From Cohaesibacter gelatinilyticus (GTDB lineage: Bacteria > Pseudomonadota > Alphaproteobacteria > Rhizobiales > Cohaesibacteraceae), in the NCBI RefSeq assembly GCF_900215605.1, contig NZ_OBEL01000004.1:186001-250000 (forward strand): a DNA stretch of 64,000 bases. The letters run 5' to 3'. The notes beneath the pieces were generated by a model, which ran no database searches, had not been told where the DNA came from, and saw nothing but the letters and a program-made list of their open reading frames with translations. The translations under genes and the position numbers were made by a program. This document shows positions 27,867 through 36,923 of this stretch, one piece after another (position 1 is the stretch's first letter; every line of letters starts with the position of its first letter).

Positions 27867-30292
27867 TGGCAGATACAGGTATTATTTCCATTGAGGAACG
27901 CACCGATCAGCTGGAAGGCATTGGTTGCAAGAGAAAGCGAGTCGAAGATATTCGCTTCACCCAAGGACGCGGCAATTATGTGGATGATGTCAAATTGCCG
28001 GGCATGTTGTTTGGCGACTTTGTCCGCAGCCCTTTTGCCCATGCACGCATCAAGCATATCGACAAGGATAGTGCTCTGGCTGTGCCTGGTGTTGTGGCGG
28101 TTATAACGGCAGAAGATCTGATCCCGCTGAACCTGCATTATATGCCAACGCTGGCAGGGGATGTTCAGGCTGTTCTGGCGCATGAAAAGGTTCTGTTCCA
28201 GAACCAGGAAGTGGCCTTCATCGTTGCCAAGGACAGATATGCAGCTGCTGATGGTGTGGAAGCGCTGGCCGTTGAGTATGAAGAGCTGGAACCTCTGATG
28301 GATGCTCACAAAGCCATGGACGCGAATGCTCCTGTCTTGCGCGAGGATCTGGCAGGGAAGACCGAAGGGGCTCACGGCCCGCGGACCCATCACAATCACA
28401 TCTTTACCTGGACTGCTGGTGATGAAGCCGCAACGCAAGAGGCGTTCGACAAGGCGGATGTGGTGGTAAAGGAATATCTGGCACATCCGCGCGTTCATCC
28501 TTGTCCGCTGGAGACTTGCGGTTCGGTTGCTGATATGAATCCGATCACAGGGCAGCTAACATTATGGGGTACTTTTCAAGCTCCTCATGTCGTTCGTACT
28601 GTTGCGTCGCTCATCTCCAATATTCCAGAGCACAAAATCCGCGTGATCGCTCCGGATATCGGTGGCGGCTTTGGTAACAAGGTTGGCGTTTATCCGGGCT
28701 ATGTCATGTCCATTGTCGGCTCCATTGTACTCAAGAAGCCGGTGAAATGGATCGAAGACCGGATGGAGAATCTCTCCACCACCGCTTTTGCCCGAGACTA
28801 TCATATCGAGGCAGAGCTGGCGGCGACCAAGGATGGTAAGATCTTGGGTATGCGCAGCCATGTGCTGGCTGATCATGGTGCCTTTGATGCCTGTGCCGAT
28901 CCCTCCAAATATCCGGCAGGCATGTATCATATTTGCTCCGGCTCCTATGATATTGGCGCAGCCTTTTGCTCTGTTACTGGTGTCTATACAAACAAAGCGC
29001 CGGGCGGTGTGTCCTATCGCTGCTCCTTCCGTGTGACGGAGGCGGTCTATACCATTGAGCGCATCATTGAAGTGCTGGCCATCAAGCTTGGAATGGATGC
29101 AGCGGAATTGCGCCAGAAAAACTTTGTTCAGCCAGAGCAGTTCCCATACACTTCTGCATTTGGTTGGGAATATGACAGCGGTGACTATCCAACAGCCATG
29201 AAGAAAGCCATGGATGCTGTTGACTATGATGGATTGCGAGCAGAGCAAGCTAAAATGGTTGAGGATTTCAAAGCGGGTAAATCCCGTGAAATCATGGGTA
29301 TCGGCGTTTCTTTCTTTACCGAGATTGTCGGGGCTGGTCCGTCCAAGAATTGCGATATTCTTGGTATCGGAATGTTTGATAGCTGCGAAATTCGTGTTCA
29401 CCCAACCGGGGCTGCGATTGCCCGCCTTGGGGTAAAAAGTCAGGGACAGGGGCATGAGACGACCTTTGCTCAGATCCTGGCCAGTGAAACTGGTATTGCT
29501 GCGGACATGATCACCATTGAAGAAGGGGACACGGATACCGCACCATATGGTCTTGGCACTTATGGCTCGCGTTCCACACCTGTGGCGGGGGCTGCCGCCG
29601 CCCGTGCTGGTCGCAAGATCAAGCATAAGGCGCAGCTGATTGCTTCCCATCTGTTGGAAGTGCACCACGATGATCTGGAATGGGACGTCGATGGCTTTGC
29701 GGTCAAAGGCGCACCAGAAAAACGCAAGAGCATGAAAGAGCTTGCTTGGGCGGCCTACAATAACGTGCCTGAAGGCATGGAGATGGGGCTGGAAGCGGTT
29801 GATTATTATGATCCGCCGAATTTCACGTTCCCTTATGGAGCCTATTTCTGTGTTCTGAAGATTGACGTTGATACCGGTGTCTACAAGATCGAGCGTTTTT
29901 ATGCGTTGGATGATTGCGGTACCCGTATCAATCCGATGATCATCGAAGGGCAGGTACATGGCGGCCTGACGGAAGCCTTTGCTGTGGCCATGGGCCAGCT
30001 TATCGACTTTGATGACACCGGCAATGTGATAGGAGCCAGCCTGATGGATTTCTTCCTGCCAACAGCAGTGGAGACCCCTCATTGGGAAACCGATCATACA
30101 GAGGTGCCAAGCCCGCATCATCCAATTGGGGCCAAAGGAGTTGGCGAAAGCCCCCATGTTGGCGGGGTTCCGGCCTTCTCCAATGCGGTCAATGATGCCT
30201 TCCGCCCTTTCGGTGGCGTGCAGACCCATATGCCACATACAGCGGCGAATATCTGGGCCTATGCCAAATCATTGGGCATGACCGATCAGTGA
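27866..30292 (+). CDS. coxL: Aerobic CO dehydrogenase large (Mo-Cu) subunit, form I
   Basis: Catalytic subunit of 808 residues that oxidises CO with water to CO2. It begins near GIGCKRKRVEDIRFTQGRGNYVDD. The active-site loop is GGVSYRCSFR: the cysteine that binds copper, in the form I pattern (AYXCSFR), with Ser in place of the first Ala. Form II proteins have AYRGAGR instead. GGGFGNK, QGQGHETTFAQ and the catalytic glutamate in GAKGVGESPHVGG complete the molybdenum site. This supports genuine CO oxidation rather than a related hydroxylase. Confidence 0.95.
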   Translation: MADTGIISIEERTDQLEGIGCKRKRVEDIRFTQGRGNYVDDVKLPGMLFGDFVRSPFAHARIKHIDKDSALAVPGVVAVITAEDLIPLNLHYMPTLAGDVQAVLAHEKVLFQNQEVAFIVAKDRYAAADGVEALAVEYEELEPLMDAHKAMDANAPVLREDLAGKTEGAHGPRTHHNHIFTWTAGDEAATQEAFDKADVVVKEYLAHPRVHPCPLETCGSVADMNPITGQLTLWGTFQAPHVVRTVASLISNIPEHKIRVIAPDIGGGFGNKVGVYPGYVMSIVGSIVLKKPVKWIEDRMENLSTTAFARDYHIEAELAATKDGKILGMRSHVLADHGAFDACADPSKYPAGMYHICSGSYDIGAAFCSVTGVYTNKAPGGVSYRCSFRVTEAVYTIERIIEVLAIKLGMDAAELRQKNFVQPEQFPYTSAFGWEYDSGDYPTAMKKAMDAVDYDGLRAEQAKMVEDFKAGKSREIMGIGVSFFTEIVGAGPSKNCDILGIGMFDSCEIRVHPTGAAIARLGVKSQGQGHETTFAQILASETGIAADMITIEEGDTDTAPYGLGTYGSRSTPVAGAAAARAGRKIKHKAQLIASHLLEVHHDDLEWDVDGFAVKGAPEKRKSMKELAWAAYNNVPEGMEMGLEAVDYYDPPNFTFPYGAYFCVLKIDVDTGVYKIERFYALDDCGTRINPMIIEGQVHGGLTEAFAVAMGQLIDFDDTGNVIGASLMDFFLPTAVETPHWETDHTEVPSPHHPIGAKGVGESPHVGGVPAFSNAVNDAFRPFGGVQTHMPHTAANIWAYAKSLGMTDQ

Positions 30293-30350
30293 TGCATGAA
30301 GGATTGCGGTTGGCTAGGGCAGAGTAAGTCTCGGCCAACCCTCTCATGCA
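30293..30350 (+). other. Two-tier stem-loop between coxL and coxD
   Basis: Immediately behind the coxL stop, TGCATGA (30293-30299) pairs with TCATGCA (30344-30350) and, inside it, GGTTGGC (30308-30314) pairs with GCCAACC (30334-30340). No T run follows. Such a structure would protect the coxMSL message and reduce read-through into the maturation genes. Confidence 0.55.
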
Positions 30351-30385
30351 GCTTTGTAAACTGACCGTCAGATCAGGAATTCAAG

Positions 30386-31264
30386 ATGACTTCTGCTAAG
30401 GATTATCAGCAGCTGCTGGCCTCTGCTGGCTATGTGGCTGATGGGCGGCTGTCGCTCGCGCTCTCCATGGCCAGCATGCTGGAGCGTCCTCTTCTCCTGG
30501 AAGGGGAAGCTGGCGTGGGCAAGACCTTCGTCGCCCAGTCTATTGCCAAGGCGATGGATCGTGCCCTGATCCGACTGCAATGTTATGAAGGGCTGGATGC
30601 TCAACAGACGATTTATGAATGGAACTATCAGCGTCAGATGCTAGCTATTTCCCTTGCTGGAAAGCAAGGAACCAGTCTCCAAGAAGCTGATCTGTTTTCG
30701 CAAGATTATCTGATTGAGCGACCTTTGCTGGAAGCCATTCGCCAGCCTGAGCCACCCGTGTTGCTGATCGATGAAGTGGACCGAGCAGACGAGGAATTCG
30801 AAGCATTCCTTTTGGAGATCCTGTCTGACTTTCAGGTAACGATCCCCGAACTTGGTCCCCTTCCTGCGATCACCAAACCGCTTGTAATCATCACGTCGAA
30901 TGGTGTGCGGGACATATCGGATGCATTGCGTCGTCGCTGTTTGTTTCATCACATCGACTTTCCTGATATCGCAACTGAGCTGCGCATCATTCAAACACGA
31001 CTTCCAGACTGCAATATCAAGCTTGCACAAGGGGTAGCCTCCTTTGTTGCGGCCTTGCGCAACGAAGATTTGATCAAAGTTCCCGGTGTTGCAGAGACGT
31101 TGGATTGGACTGCAGCTCTGATCGGGCTGGAGATTGAAGATCTGGCGGATGATCTCGAGCAATCCTACCAGGCGCTGGTTTGCCTCTTGAAGACACGGGT
31201 AGATCAGGAACAGATTCCTTTCCCGGTCTATGAACGACTGGTGGCAGGTGCATCATGCGCGTAA
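30386..31264 (+). CDS. coxD: CoxD, MoxR-type AAA+ ATPase for CODH maturation
   Basis: A 292-residue AAA+ chaperone with Walker A LLLEGEAGVGKTFVAQ, Walker B VLLIDEVDRADEEFEAFLLE and VIITSNGVRDISDALRRRC. In Oligotropha CoxD is needed to insert sulfur and copper into the [CuSMoO2] centre. It is followed by the von Willebrand-domain gene coxE with a 10-base overlap, the standard MoxR/VWA chaperone pair. Confidence 0.93.
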   Translation: MTSAKDYQQLLASAGYVADGRLSLALSMASMLERPLLLEGEAGVGKTFVAQSIAKAMDRALIRLQCYEGLDAQQTIYEWNYQRQMLAISLAGKQGTSLQEADLFSQDYLIERPLLEAIRQPEPPVLLIDEVDRADEEFEAFLLEILSDFQVTIPELGPLPAITKPLVIITSNGVRDISDALRRRCLFHHIDFPDIATELRIIQTRLPDCNIKLAQGVASFVAALRNEDLIKVPGVAETLDWTAALIGLEIEDLADDLEQSYQALVCLLKTRVDQEQIPFPVYERLVAGASCA

Positions 31265-32484
31265 ATCTGTATCCCACCCATGAGCCTGATATTGGAGAAT
31301 TGCTCACCTGGCGGTTGACGCAGTTTGTACGGTTGTTGCGTGACAATGGTTTTTCCATCGGGCCAAGTGATAGCGAACAGGCGATAGGGCTCTTCTCTGA
31401 TCAGCCAGAGCTTTTGGGAAAGCATGCCTTTCGTCAGAGTTTGCAAATTCTCTTTTGCAATCGGGCCACTGAGCTTGAGCGTTTTGATGAAATCTTTGAT
31501 GCCTACTGGCTTGGCAAAGCCAGCCTCAAAGCAACCATCTGGCGTGATGTTTCCCTGGCCGCACAGAGCGTGGTGGAGAAAAATACCCAAGGGGATGGCA
31601 TCGCCGGTCCGCAGCAGGGATTGGCGCATTACTTCGAATGGCGCGAGGCACAAAACGATAATGCGGAATCTGATGAACAAAGCGAGCAGGATACCAATGC
31701 TGCCAAGTTAGGTGGTGCTTCAGGCCAGAGTAATCGTCAATCGGCCGATTTTGGCAAAGTAAAAGATGAAGAAGAAGCTGATGAGCTGTTAGCGCTGGCT
31801 GCAAGGCTCGGCAAACGGCTGCATTATCGTCTTTCACGCCGCAAGAGCATCGCAAATAAAGGGATGCAGATTGATCTTCGCAAAAGCATGCGTCAAGCCT
31901 TGGCGAGCGATGGCATTCCACTGCAGCTTGCGAAAAAGAAACGCAAGAAGCCACCGGTCAAGTTGGTGATCTTCGTTGATGTTTCTGGCTCTATGGATGC
32001 CTATTCCATCTTCTTCGCCCAATTCATGCTGGCGCTGTTGCAAGAGGCCAAACAGGCCAATGCCTTCTTGTTCAATACCCGGCTGGTACCGGTCTCAACC
32101 CGTTTTCACAAAGCCAATGCCAAGGTGCTGACGGATAAGCTCAGTTTATTGGGGCGTGATTGGTCTGGAGGTACCAGGATCGGCGAGATACTGGCCGTTT
32201 TCAATGAGCAATATGCAAAGCAGTTGGCCAGCAAACGTACCATTTTCCTGATGATGACTGACGGTTTTGACGCCGGTGGTACGGCTGATCTTGATCGGCA
32301 GCTCAGCCAACTCAAACGCAGCTGCAAGAAATTTATCTGGTTGAATCCAATGCTGGGGCGTGACTGCTATGCGCCCGAGGCACGCGGAGCCTCAAAACTG
32401 ATGGCTCATGCGGATCTGGCGCTTCCCGTTCACAATCTGAAATCCCTTGCTGCTATCGAGAAAGTTCTGATCCATGACTGTTAA
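31255..32484 (+). CDS. coxE: CoxE, VWA-domain CODH maturation protein
   Basis: A 409-residue protein with an N-terminal helical region, a charged low-complexity middle (about 125-190, rich in Asp, Glu, Gln) and a C-terminal VWA domain whose metal site is LVIFVDVSGSMDAYS with later MMTDGFDAGG. LLGRDWSGGTRIGE is typical of the CoxE group. It acts with CoxD in building the copper-sulfur part of the CODH active site. It overlaps coxD and coxF. Confidence 0.92.
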   Translation: MRVNLYPTHEPDIGELLTWRLTQFVRLLRDNGFSIGPSDSEQAIGLFSDQPELLGKHAFRQSLQILFCNRATELERFDEIFDAYWLGKASLKATIWRDVSLAAQSVVEKNTQGDGIAGPQQGLAHYFEWREAQNDNAESDEQSEQDTNAAKLGGASGQSNRQSADFGKVKDEEEADELLALAARLGKRLHYRLSRRKSIANKGMQIDLRKSMRQALASDGIPLQLAKKKRKKPPVKLVIFVDVSGSMDAYSIFFAQFMLALLQEAKQANAFLFNTRLVPVSTRFHKANAKVLTDKLSLLGRDWSGGTRIGEILAVFNEQYAKQLASKRTIFLMMTDGFDAGGTADLDRQLSQLKRSCKKFIWLNPMLGRDCYAPEARGASKLMAHADLALPVHNLKSLAAIEKVLIHDC

Positions 32485-33247
32485 TGCCTCATTCTCCTGC
32501 CTTACATCGCAGGATCAGGTCGTGCAATTGGAAGCAGATTTCGTTGCATCAAGGACGTCATATGTTCGGATCACAGTGATCCGAGTGGATGGCACGGCAG
32601 CCTCCCGAGCAGGAGATCGCTATCTTGCGACCTGTGAGGGAGAATTGCTCGGTTTTACCGGTGGGGGCTGCATCCGCTCGGCGGTGAAAAAGGCAGTCCT
32701 TGAGGTGTTGGAAAGTGGTGAGACCAAACTGGTTCACGCTGTGCCAAAAGCAAAAGCCGATCAACCGGATGATGGCAGAGGGGTACAGCGGGTTGTCAAT
32801 CATTGCCCAAGCCAGGGTGAGTTGGAATTCTTTGTTGAACCGGTCTTCGCCAAGCCTGCAATTGCACTATTCGGTCAATCGCATCTCGCTCACATCTTGA
32901 AGGAATTATGCGCCTTTGCCGGTTTCAGTCCGGTGATACAGGAAGATGGTGAAGCCGGGAAAATCGGCCGCTATGCTCTCATTGCCACCATGGGACAGGG
33001 AGATCTGAATGCGCTGAAAGGTGCCCTTACCGCGGGATATGAGCGTATTTTCTTTGTGGCAAGCGACAAGAAAGCCAATCACCTCATGACCAAATTGGCT
33101 GAGGAGTTCGAGCCCTCCCAGATTGCAAGGATTATATCTCCGGCGGGGCTGAAAATCGGGGCGCAAAGCCCGGAAGAAATCGCCATTTCCATTGTTTCGC
33201 AATTGATCGAACATCGCCGTCTCAAAGAGAAGGATGGCGAGCAATGA
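32474..33247 (+). CDS. coxF: CoxF, XdhC/CoxI-family maturation protein
   Basis: A 257-residue protein. RAGDRYLATCEGELLGFTGGGCIRSAVKKAV is the N-terminal XdhC-type domain, and residues about 125-250 form a Rossmann-like XdhC_C domain (KPAIALFGQSHLAHILKELC). XdhC relatives bind molybdenum cofactor and help its sulfuration. It overlaps coxE by 11 bases and the MobA-like gene by four. A second member of the family, CoxI, is encoded further down. Confidence 0.88.
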   Translation: MTVNASFSCLTSQDQVVQLEADFVASRTSYVRITVIRVDGTAASRAGDRYLATCEGELLGFTGGGCIRSAVKKAVLEVLESGETKLVHAVPKAKADQPDDGRGVQRVVNHCPSQGELEFFVEPVFAKPAIALFGQSHLAHILKELCAFAGFSPVIQEDGEAGKIGRYALIATMGQGDLNALKGALTAGYERIFFVASDKKANHLMTKLAEEFEPSQIARIISPAGLKIGAQSPEEIAISIVSQLIEHRRLKEKDGEQ

Positions 33248-33858
33248 GCAATTATTCCAACTTTGAGGTCATTTTGCTGGCGGCAGGGCTCTCCAGGCGA
33301 ATGGGATCGGTGAACAAGTTGTTGCTACCGATTAGAGACGAGGCCTTGGTACGTAGAACAGCATCGCTTTATTGCTCACTTGGCATGCGGGTGCATGTCA
33401 TTTTAGGGCATGAAGCGCCTAAGGTTCGCTCTCAGCTTCAAGGATTGCAACTGACCACCATTGTCAATCCTGACTTTGAGCAGGGGCAAAAGACGTCTGT
33501 GCGGGTTGGATTGCAGCATGTCTTACTGGATGGAGATGGTCTCCTTATCGCGCTGTCCGATCAGCCTTTGCTTCAATCATCGGACATTGCCGCGCTTTGC
33601 GATGCCTATCTGCAAGGACAGCAAGACAAGGTTCTGGTGCCTCATTTTCAGGTAGAGCGAGGAAATCCGATCCTCTTTCCATCGTCTCTGGCCAAACAGA
33701 TCAGCGATCAGGGCCGTGTGCCGGGATGTCGCCGTTTCATCGATGCCAATCCTGATCAGGTTCAGTTTTTTGCAGCCAAAAACAACCATTTCACCTTCGA
33801 TCTCGACACCCCCGAGGATCTCGCGAGATCAAAAGAAACACTGAAAAGAACAGGGTAA
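33244..33858 (+). CDS. mocA: MobA-like molybdenum cofactor nucleotidyltransferase (MocA type)
   Basis: A 204-residue NTP transferase: VILLAAGLSRRMGSVNKLLLPI is the nucleotide-binding start, followed by LIALSDQPLL and RGNPILFPSSL. CODH carries the cytosine dinucleotide form of molybdopterin, so a MocA-type CTP:molybdopterin cytidylyltransferase is expected here. The gene overlaps coxF by four bases. It is not a member of the original Oligotropha coxBCMSLDEFGHIK set, though other cox clusters carry one. Choice of CTP over GTP is inferred from context. Confidence 0.85.
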   Translation: MSNYSNFEVILLAAGLSRRMGSVNKLLLPIRDEALVRRTASLYCSLGMRVHVILGHEAPKVRSQLQGLQLTTIVNPDFEQGQKTSVRVGLQHVLLDGDGLLIALSDQPLLQSSDIAALCDAYLQGQQDKVLVPHFQVERGNPILFPSSLAKQISDQGRVPGCRRFIDANPDQVQFFAAKNNHFTFDLDTPEDLARSKETLKRTG

Positions 33859-33862
33859 TTAT

Positions 33863-34417
33863 ATGGAAATCAAAGGTTCTAGCGTTATCGCCGCCGATAA
33901 GGAAACAGTCTGGCAAGGGCTCAATGACCCAAACATTCTGCAGGCCTCCATTCCGGGCTGTGAAAGCTTGGAAGCCATAGGCGAAAACCAGTTCAAAGCC
34001 ACGGTTGCCACGAAGATCGGTCCGGTGAAGGCACGCTTCTCCGGTCAGGTGGAGTTGCAGGATCTCAATCCTCCCAATGGCTATGCAATCGTTGGTTCCG
34101 GCTCTGCTGGTGGTATGGGCGCGGCCAAAGGCACCGCCAAGGTGGCTCTCAGCGAAGATCCAGAAGGCACTCGCCTTGATTATCTGGTGGATGCGGAGCT
34201 CAGCGGCAAGATTGCCCAGCTTGGCGGCCGTCTCATCCAGAGCACTGCTGGTGTTCTGGCCGGACAATTCTTTGGAAACTTCTCCAACCAGATCAGCGGG
34301 CCGGATGCCTCTGGGGCTGCTGCGATGTCCAAGGAGCCCTCGGGCTCTGGTTTATGGCTCTATCTGGGTATTGGTGCCGCTCTGCTCGCCATACTCGCCT
34401 ATGTGATTGCGAACTGA
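33863..34417 (+). CDS. coxG: CoxG, SRPBCC-domain membrane-tethering protein
   Basis: A 184-residue protein. MEIKGSSVIAADKETVWQGLNDPNILQASIPGCESLE starts a START-like SRPBCC hydrophobic-pocket domain of the CoxG family, and VGSGSAGGMGAAKGTAKVAL is conserved in it. The C-terminus is a membrane helix (LWLYLGIGAALLAILAYVI). CoxG is thought to bring CODH to the membrane and deliver electrons to quinone. Its TGA overlaps the ATG of the next small gene. Confidence 0.92.
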   Translation: MEIKGSSVIAADKETVWQGLNDPNILQASIPGCESLEAIGENQFKATVATKIGPVKARFSGQVELQDLNPPNGYAIVGSGSAGGMGAAKGTAKVALSEDPEGTRLDYLVDAELSGKIAQLGGRLIQSTAGVLAGQFFGNFSNQISGPDASGAAAMSKEPSGSGLWLYLGIGAALLAILAYVIAN

Positions 34418-34728
34418 TGATGGAGATAGCATCCCAACAGCAGGGCAGCTGCAACCTTGGCCAACGCTCCGCGGGTCGAATTGCTTGCACCCTCATTCTT
34501 GCCCTTGCTGTTGGGATCGCTCTGTCTGCCACGCCCACCATCGCGCTTGAGCGCAGTCCGGATGGGCGCTTCTGGTCAGTGATCTGTACCTCTGAGGGTA
34601 TTTTCCATGTCGATCTGACGACGGGGGAGAAGCGTAAATCTGACCGCCCGAGCAATCAGGAGCAGAACCAGTCTTGCCATAGTGCCAACGGCCGCCGTGC
34701 AAAAATACAAGAAAGGAAAACAGGATGA
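34417..34728 (+). CDS. Small cysteine-containing exported or membrane protein in the cox operon (DUF2946-like)
   Basis: A 103-residue protein with one hydrophobic N-terminal helix (about residues 22-42, ALAVGIALSATPTIA) that is a signal peptide or anchor. Then come SVICTSEGIFHVDLTTGE and a polar tail with SCHSANGRR. The Cys-Thr-x-x-Gly...Asp-x-x-Thr-Gly pattern recalls DUF2946, a family often near copper proteins, but the usual CPLC end is missing. It is coupled on both sides: TGATG with coxG and ATGA with coxI. This makes it a real cistron. Function is unknown. Confidence 0.72.
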   Translation: MMEIASQQQGSCNLGQRSAGRIACTLILALAVGIALSATPTIALERSPDGRFWSVICTSEGIFHVDLTTGEKRKSDRPSNQEQNQSCHSANGRRAKIQERKTG

Positions 34729-35729
34729 CCCGCGTAACCCCTGCCATGCTGGAGCGCAAAAGCCTGCGAACCTTCGATCTTGCAAGGGAAGGGCCATTTC
34801 TGGAGCATCCGCAAGATGTGCTGTCCGCAGCGCTGGATCTGTATGAAACCGGTCTGGATGTGGCTTTGGTCGTGCTGGTCAAGACAGTTGGTGGGGCCGT
34901 GCGAGCACCTGGTGCTTTGATGGCTGTCTCCGCTGAAGGGGATGTAGTAGGCTATCTGTCTGGTGGTTGTATCGATGCCGATGTTATCGCCAATGCGCAG
35001 CTTTCGTTGCAATCGGGGAAGCTTACCGAGTTGAAATATGGAGCTGGCAGCCCCTACTTCGATCTACCATTGCCCTGTGGTGGTTCTATTGATTTGATGA
35101 TCTTGCCGCAACCCGATATGGAAATTCTTCGCTACGCACATGGTCGATTGGCGTCGCGCCAGACCGTCAGCATTGGTTTTCACAGAAACGGGGCAGTTTC
35201 AATCAATGATGATGAAGATGATACAGATTTTACAGCTCACTATGTCCCGAAATTGAAGCTGCGCATTGCGGGTAGGGGAGCTGATTGCATTGCCCTGCTG
35301 CGTGCTGCCAAGGCATCTGGTTTTGAGGTGCATTTTCAATCTCCCAAGGAAATTGAAGTTTCCATTGCCAGACGATTGCAGATTGATCAGGTTGATCATT
35401 TGAAGTCTGCCAGCAGTCTTCCATGCTCGGAAGACGATCCTTATACTGCATTTGCTTTGATGTTCCATGATGTGGAATGGGAGAGTGTGCTGCTCAAACA
35501 AGCCTTGGCGGGACAGGCTTTCTATGTGGGGGCTGTAGGTAGTGTGAAGACACATGAAAGACGCTGTGAGGAGCTTGGCAAAATAGGCTGTTCTGCGGAT
35601 GAAATCGAGCGTATTTCCGCGCCGATTGGACTGGTTCCCTCGTTACGGGACGCCAGTTTACTCGCTACATCGGTACTGGCAGAAATAATTGCCTCTTTTC
35701 AAGTGCTCCAAGCGAGGCTAGCATCCTAA
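34725..35729 (+). CDS. coxI: CoxI, XdhC-family maturation protein
   Basis: A 334-residue XdhC/CoxI protein. The N-terminal domain has VKTVGGAVRAPGALMAVSAEGDVVGYLSGGCIDADVI, and the C-terminal Rossmann-like domain has AFYVGAVGSVKTHERRCEEL and ISAPIGLVPSLRDASLLATSVLAEI. It likely handles molybdenum cofactor for CODH, paired with the shorter CoxF. It overlaps the small upstream cistron by four bases. Confidence 0.92.
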   Translation: MTRVTPAMLERKSLRTFDLAREGPFLEHPQDVLSAALDLYETGLDVALVVLVKTVGGAVRAPGALMAVSAEGDVVGYLSGGCIDADVIANAQLSLQSGKLTELKYGAGSPYFDLPLPCGGSIDLMILPQPDMEILRYAHGRLASRQTVSIGFHRNGAVSINDDEDDTDFTAHYVPKLKLRIAGRGADCIALLRAAKASGFEVHFQSPKEIEVSIARRLQIDQVDHLKSASSLPCSEDDPYTAFALMFHDVEWESVLLKQALAGQAFYVGAVGSVKTHERRCEELGKIGCSADEIERISAPIGLVPSLRDASLLATSVLAEIIASFQVLQARLAS

Positions 35730-35793
35730 TATCATACATATAATTACGGACCAATTTTCAGATGCCTTTCAAGGATCAGGATCACCTCGATCA

Positions 35794-36915
35794 ATGCTGA
35801 CTTATACCTACAGTCTTCCGCTGGTTATGGCATCCATCATCATTGCCATTCTGGCCGCATTTACCGGCCTTGCCCTGACCAATGGCATCTCGGAATTGTC
35901 CATTACACGCCGAAAATTGCAGATTGGCATGGCGGCCATTGTGATTGGCGGCGGTATCTGGTCCATGCATTTTGTGGCTCTGCTGGCGCTGAAGCTACCT
36001 GTTTCCATCTCCTATGACCTGATCTGGACAATTGGTTCTGTTTTGATCGAAATATTGATGAGCGGAGCAGCTCTGCTCATCCTGCATTTTGCCAGGCGCA
36101 ATTGGTTGAACATGTCGATAGCCGGCTCGCTTATGGGGTATGGCATCGTCACCATGCATTTTGTGGGCATGCTGGGCATTCGAGGCTGTATTCCGGTCTT
36201 CTGGTTGACAGGAAAGCTTATTCTGGTTGTCGTGGGGCCTGCGACCGGTATCCTGGCCGTCTGGGCGGCTTATCGCTCCAGAACACGGCTGAATATCATT
36301 CTCGGTTCCATCATTTTCGGCCTGTCGGTCTCGGTTATTCATTATGTGGGCATGTATTGGACCGGATTTGCGGCCTTGCCACCGGAAGAGGCCATCGTGA
36401 CAGCTCTTGATAATGGCATGTTGGCATTATGGGTGTTGTTTTCCGCCTTTGCGATCTGTGGGTTTTTTCTGCTGACTTCAGCAACCTTCCTAGCACCCCA
36501 AACAACAAAATATGTCGTTGAAAATGGTCCTGTACTGCATGACCCTGCTTCCATTGCAGAGGAAACAAAAGAGCAAGCGTCTCTAGCTTTGCGCGTACCC
36601 TATGAGAAGGAAAATAGTATACGATTTATCAATAGCGATGAGATTGCTGCAATTCAGGCAGAAGGGCATTATTGTGTGCTTTATACCGAGAATGAGCGAC
36701 TTTTTTGCCCATGGTCCATTTCCAATGCCATGGATAGAATGCCAGACAATTTTATCCGTACTCATCGCTCCTACATGGTCAATGTCAATTTCGTCTCCGG
36801 CTTTGTGCGCAACAAGGATAATGGTCGCTGCATGATCGAGAATATCAGCGAATTGGCAGAGGTGCCCATTTCCCGCTCGCGTATTGAAGATGTCAAACTT
36901 GCTCTGGGTCTTTGA
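35794..36915 (+). CDS. coxC: MHYT membrane sensor fused to a LytTR DNA-binding domain (CoxC/CoxH type)
   Basis: A 373-residue one-component regulator. The first 235 residues form about seven helices and carry three MHYT-like repeats: SMHFVALLAL, TMHFVGMLGI and VIHYVGMYWTG, whose Met/His residues are predicted to bind copper and sense CO, O2 or NO. Residues about 270-370 are a LytTR domain (IAAIQAEGHYCVLYTENE, FIRTHRSYMVNVNFVSGF). Oligotropha CoxC and CoxH have this domain type. It closes the cox operon before a strong terminator and is the best candidate for its regulator. The choice of C over H is arbitrary. Confidence 0.9.
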   Translation: MLTYTYSLPLVMASIIIAILAAFTGLALTNGISELSITRRKLQIGMAAIVIGGGIWSMHFVALLALKLPVSISYDLIWTIGSVLIEILMSGAALLILHFARRNWLNMSIAGSLMGYGIVTMHFVGMLGIRGCIPVFWLTGKLILVVVGPATGILAVWAAYRSRTRLNIILGSIIFGLSVSVIHYVGMYWTGFAALPPEEAIVTALDNGMLALWVLFSAFAICGFFLLTSATFLAPQTTKYVVENGPVLHDPASIAEETKEQASLALRVPYEKENSIRFINSDEIAAIQAEGHYCVLYTENERLFCPWSISNAMDRMPDNFIRTHRSYMVNVNFVSGFVRNKDNGRCMIENISELAEVPISRSRIEDVKLALGL

Positions 36916-36923
36916 GCTTTAGT

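Noticed and set aside
28562-30238. Open frame of 558 codons antisense to coxL
   Set aside because: It lies wholly inside the secure coxL gene on the other strand, has Cys/His/Trp-rich composition and no family motif; it is a shadow of codon bias.
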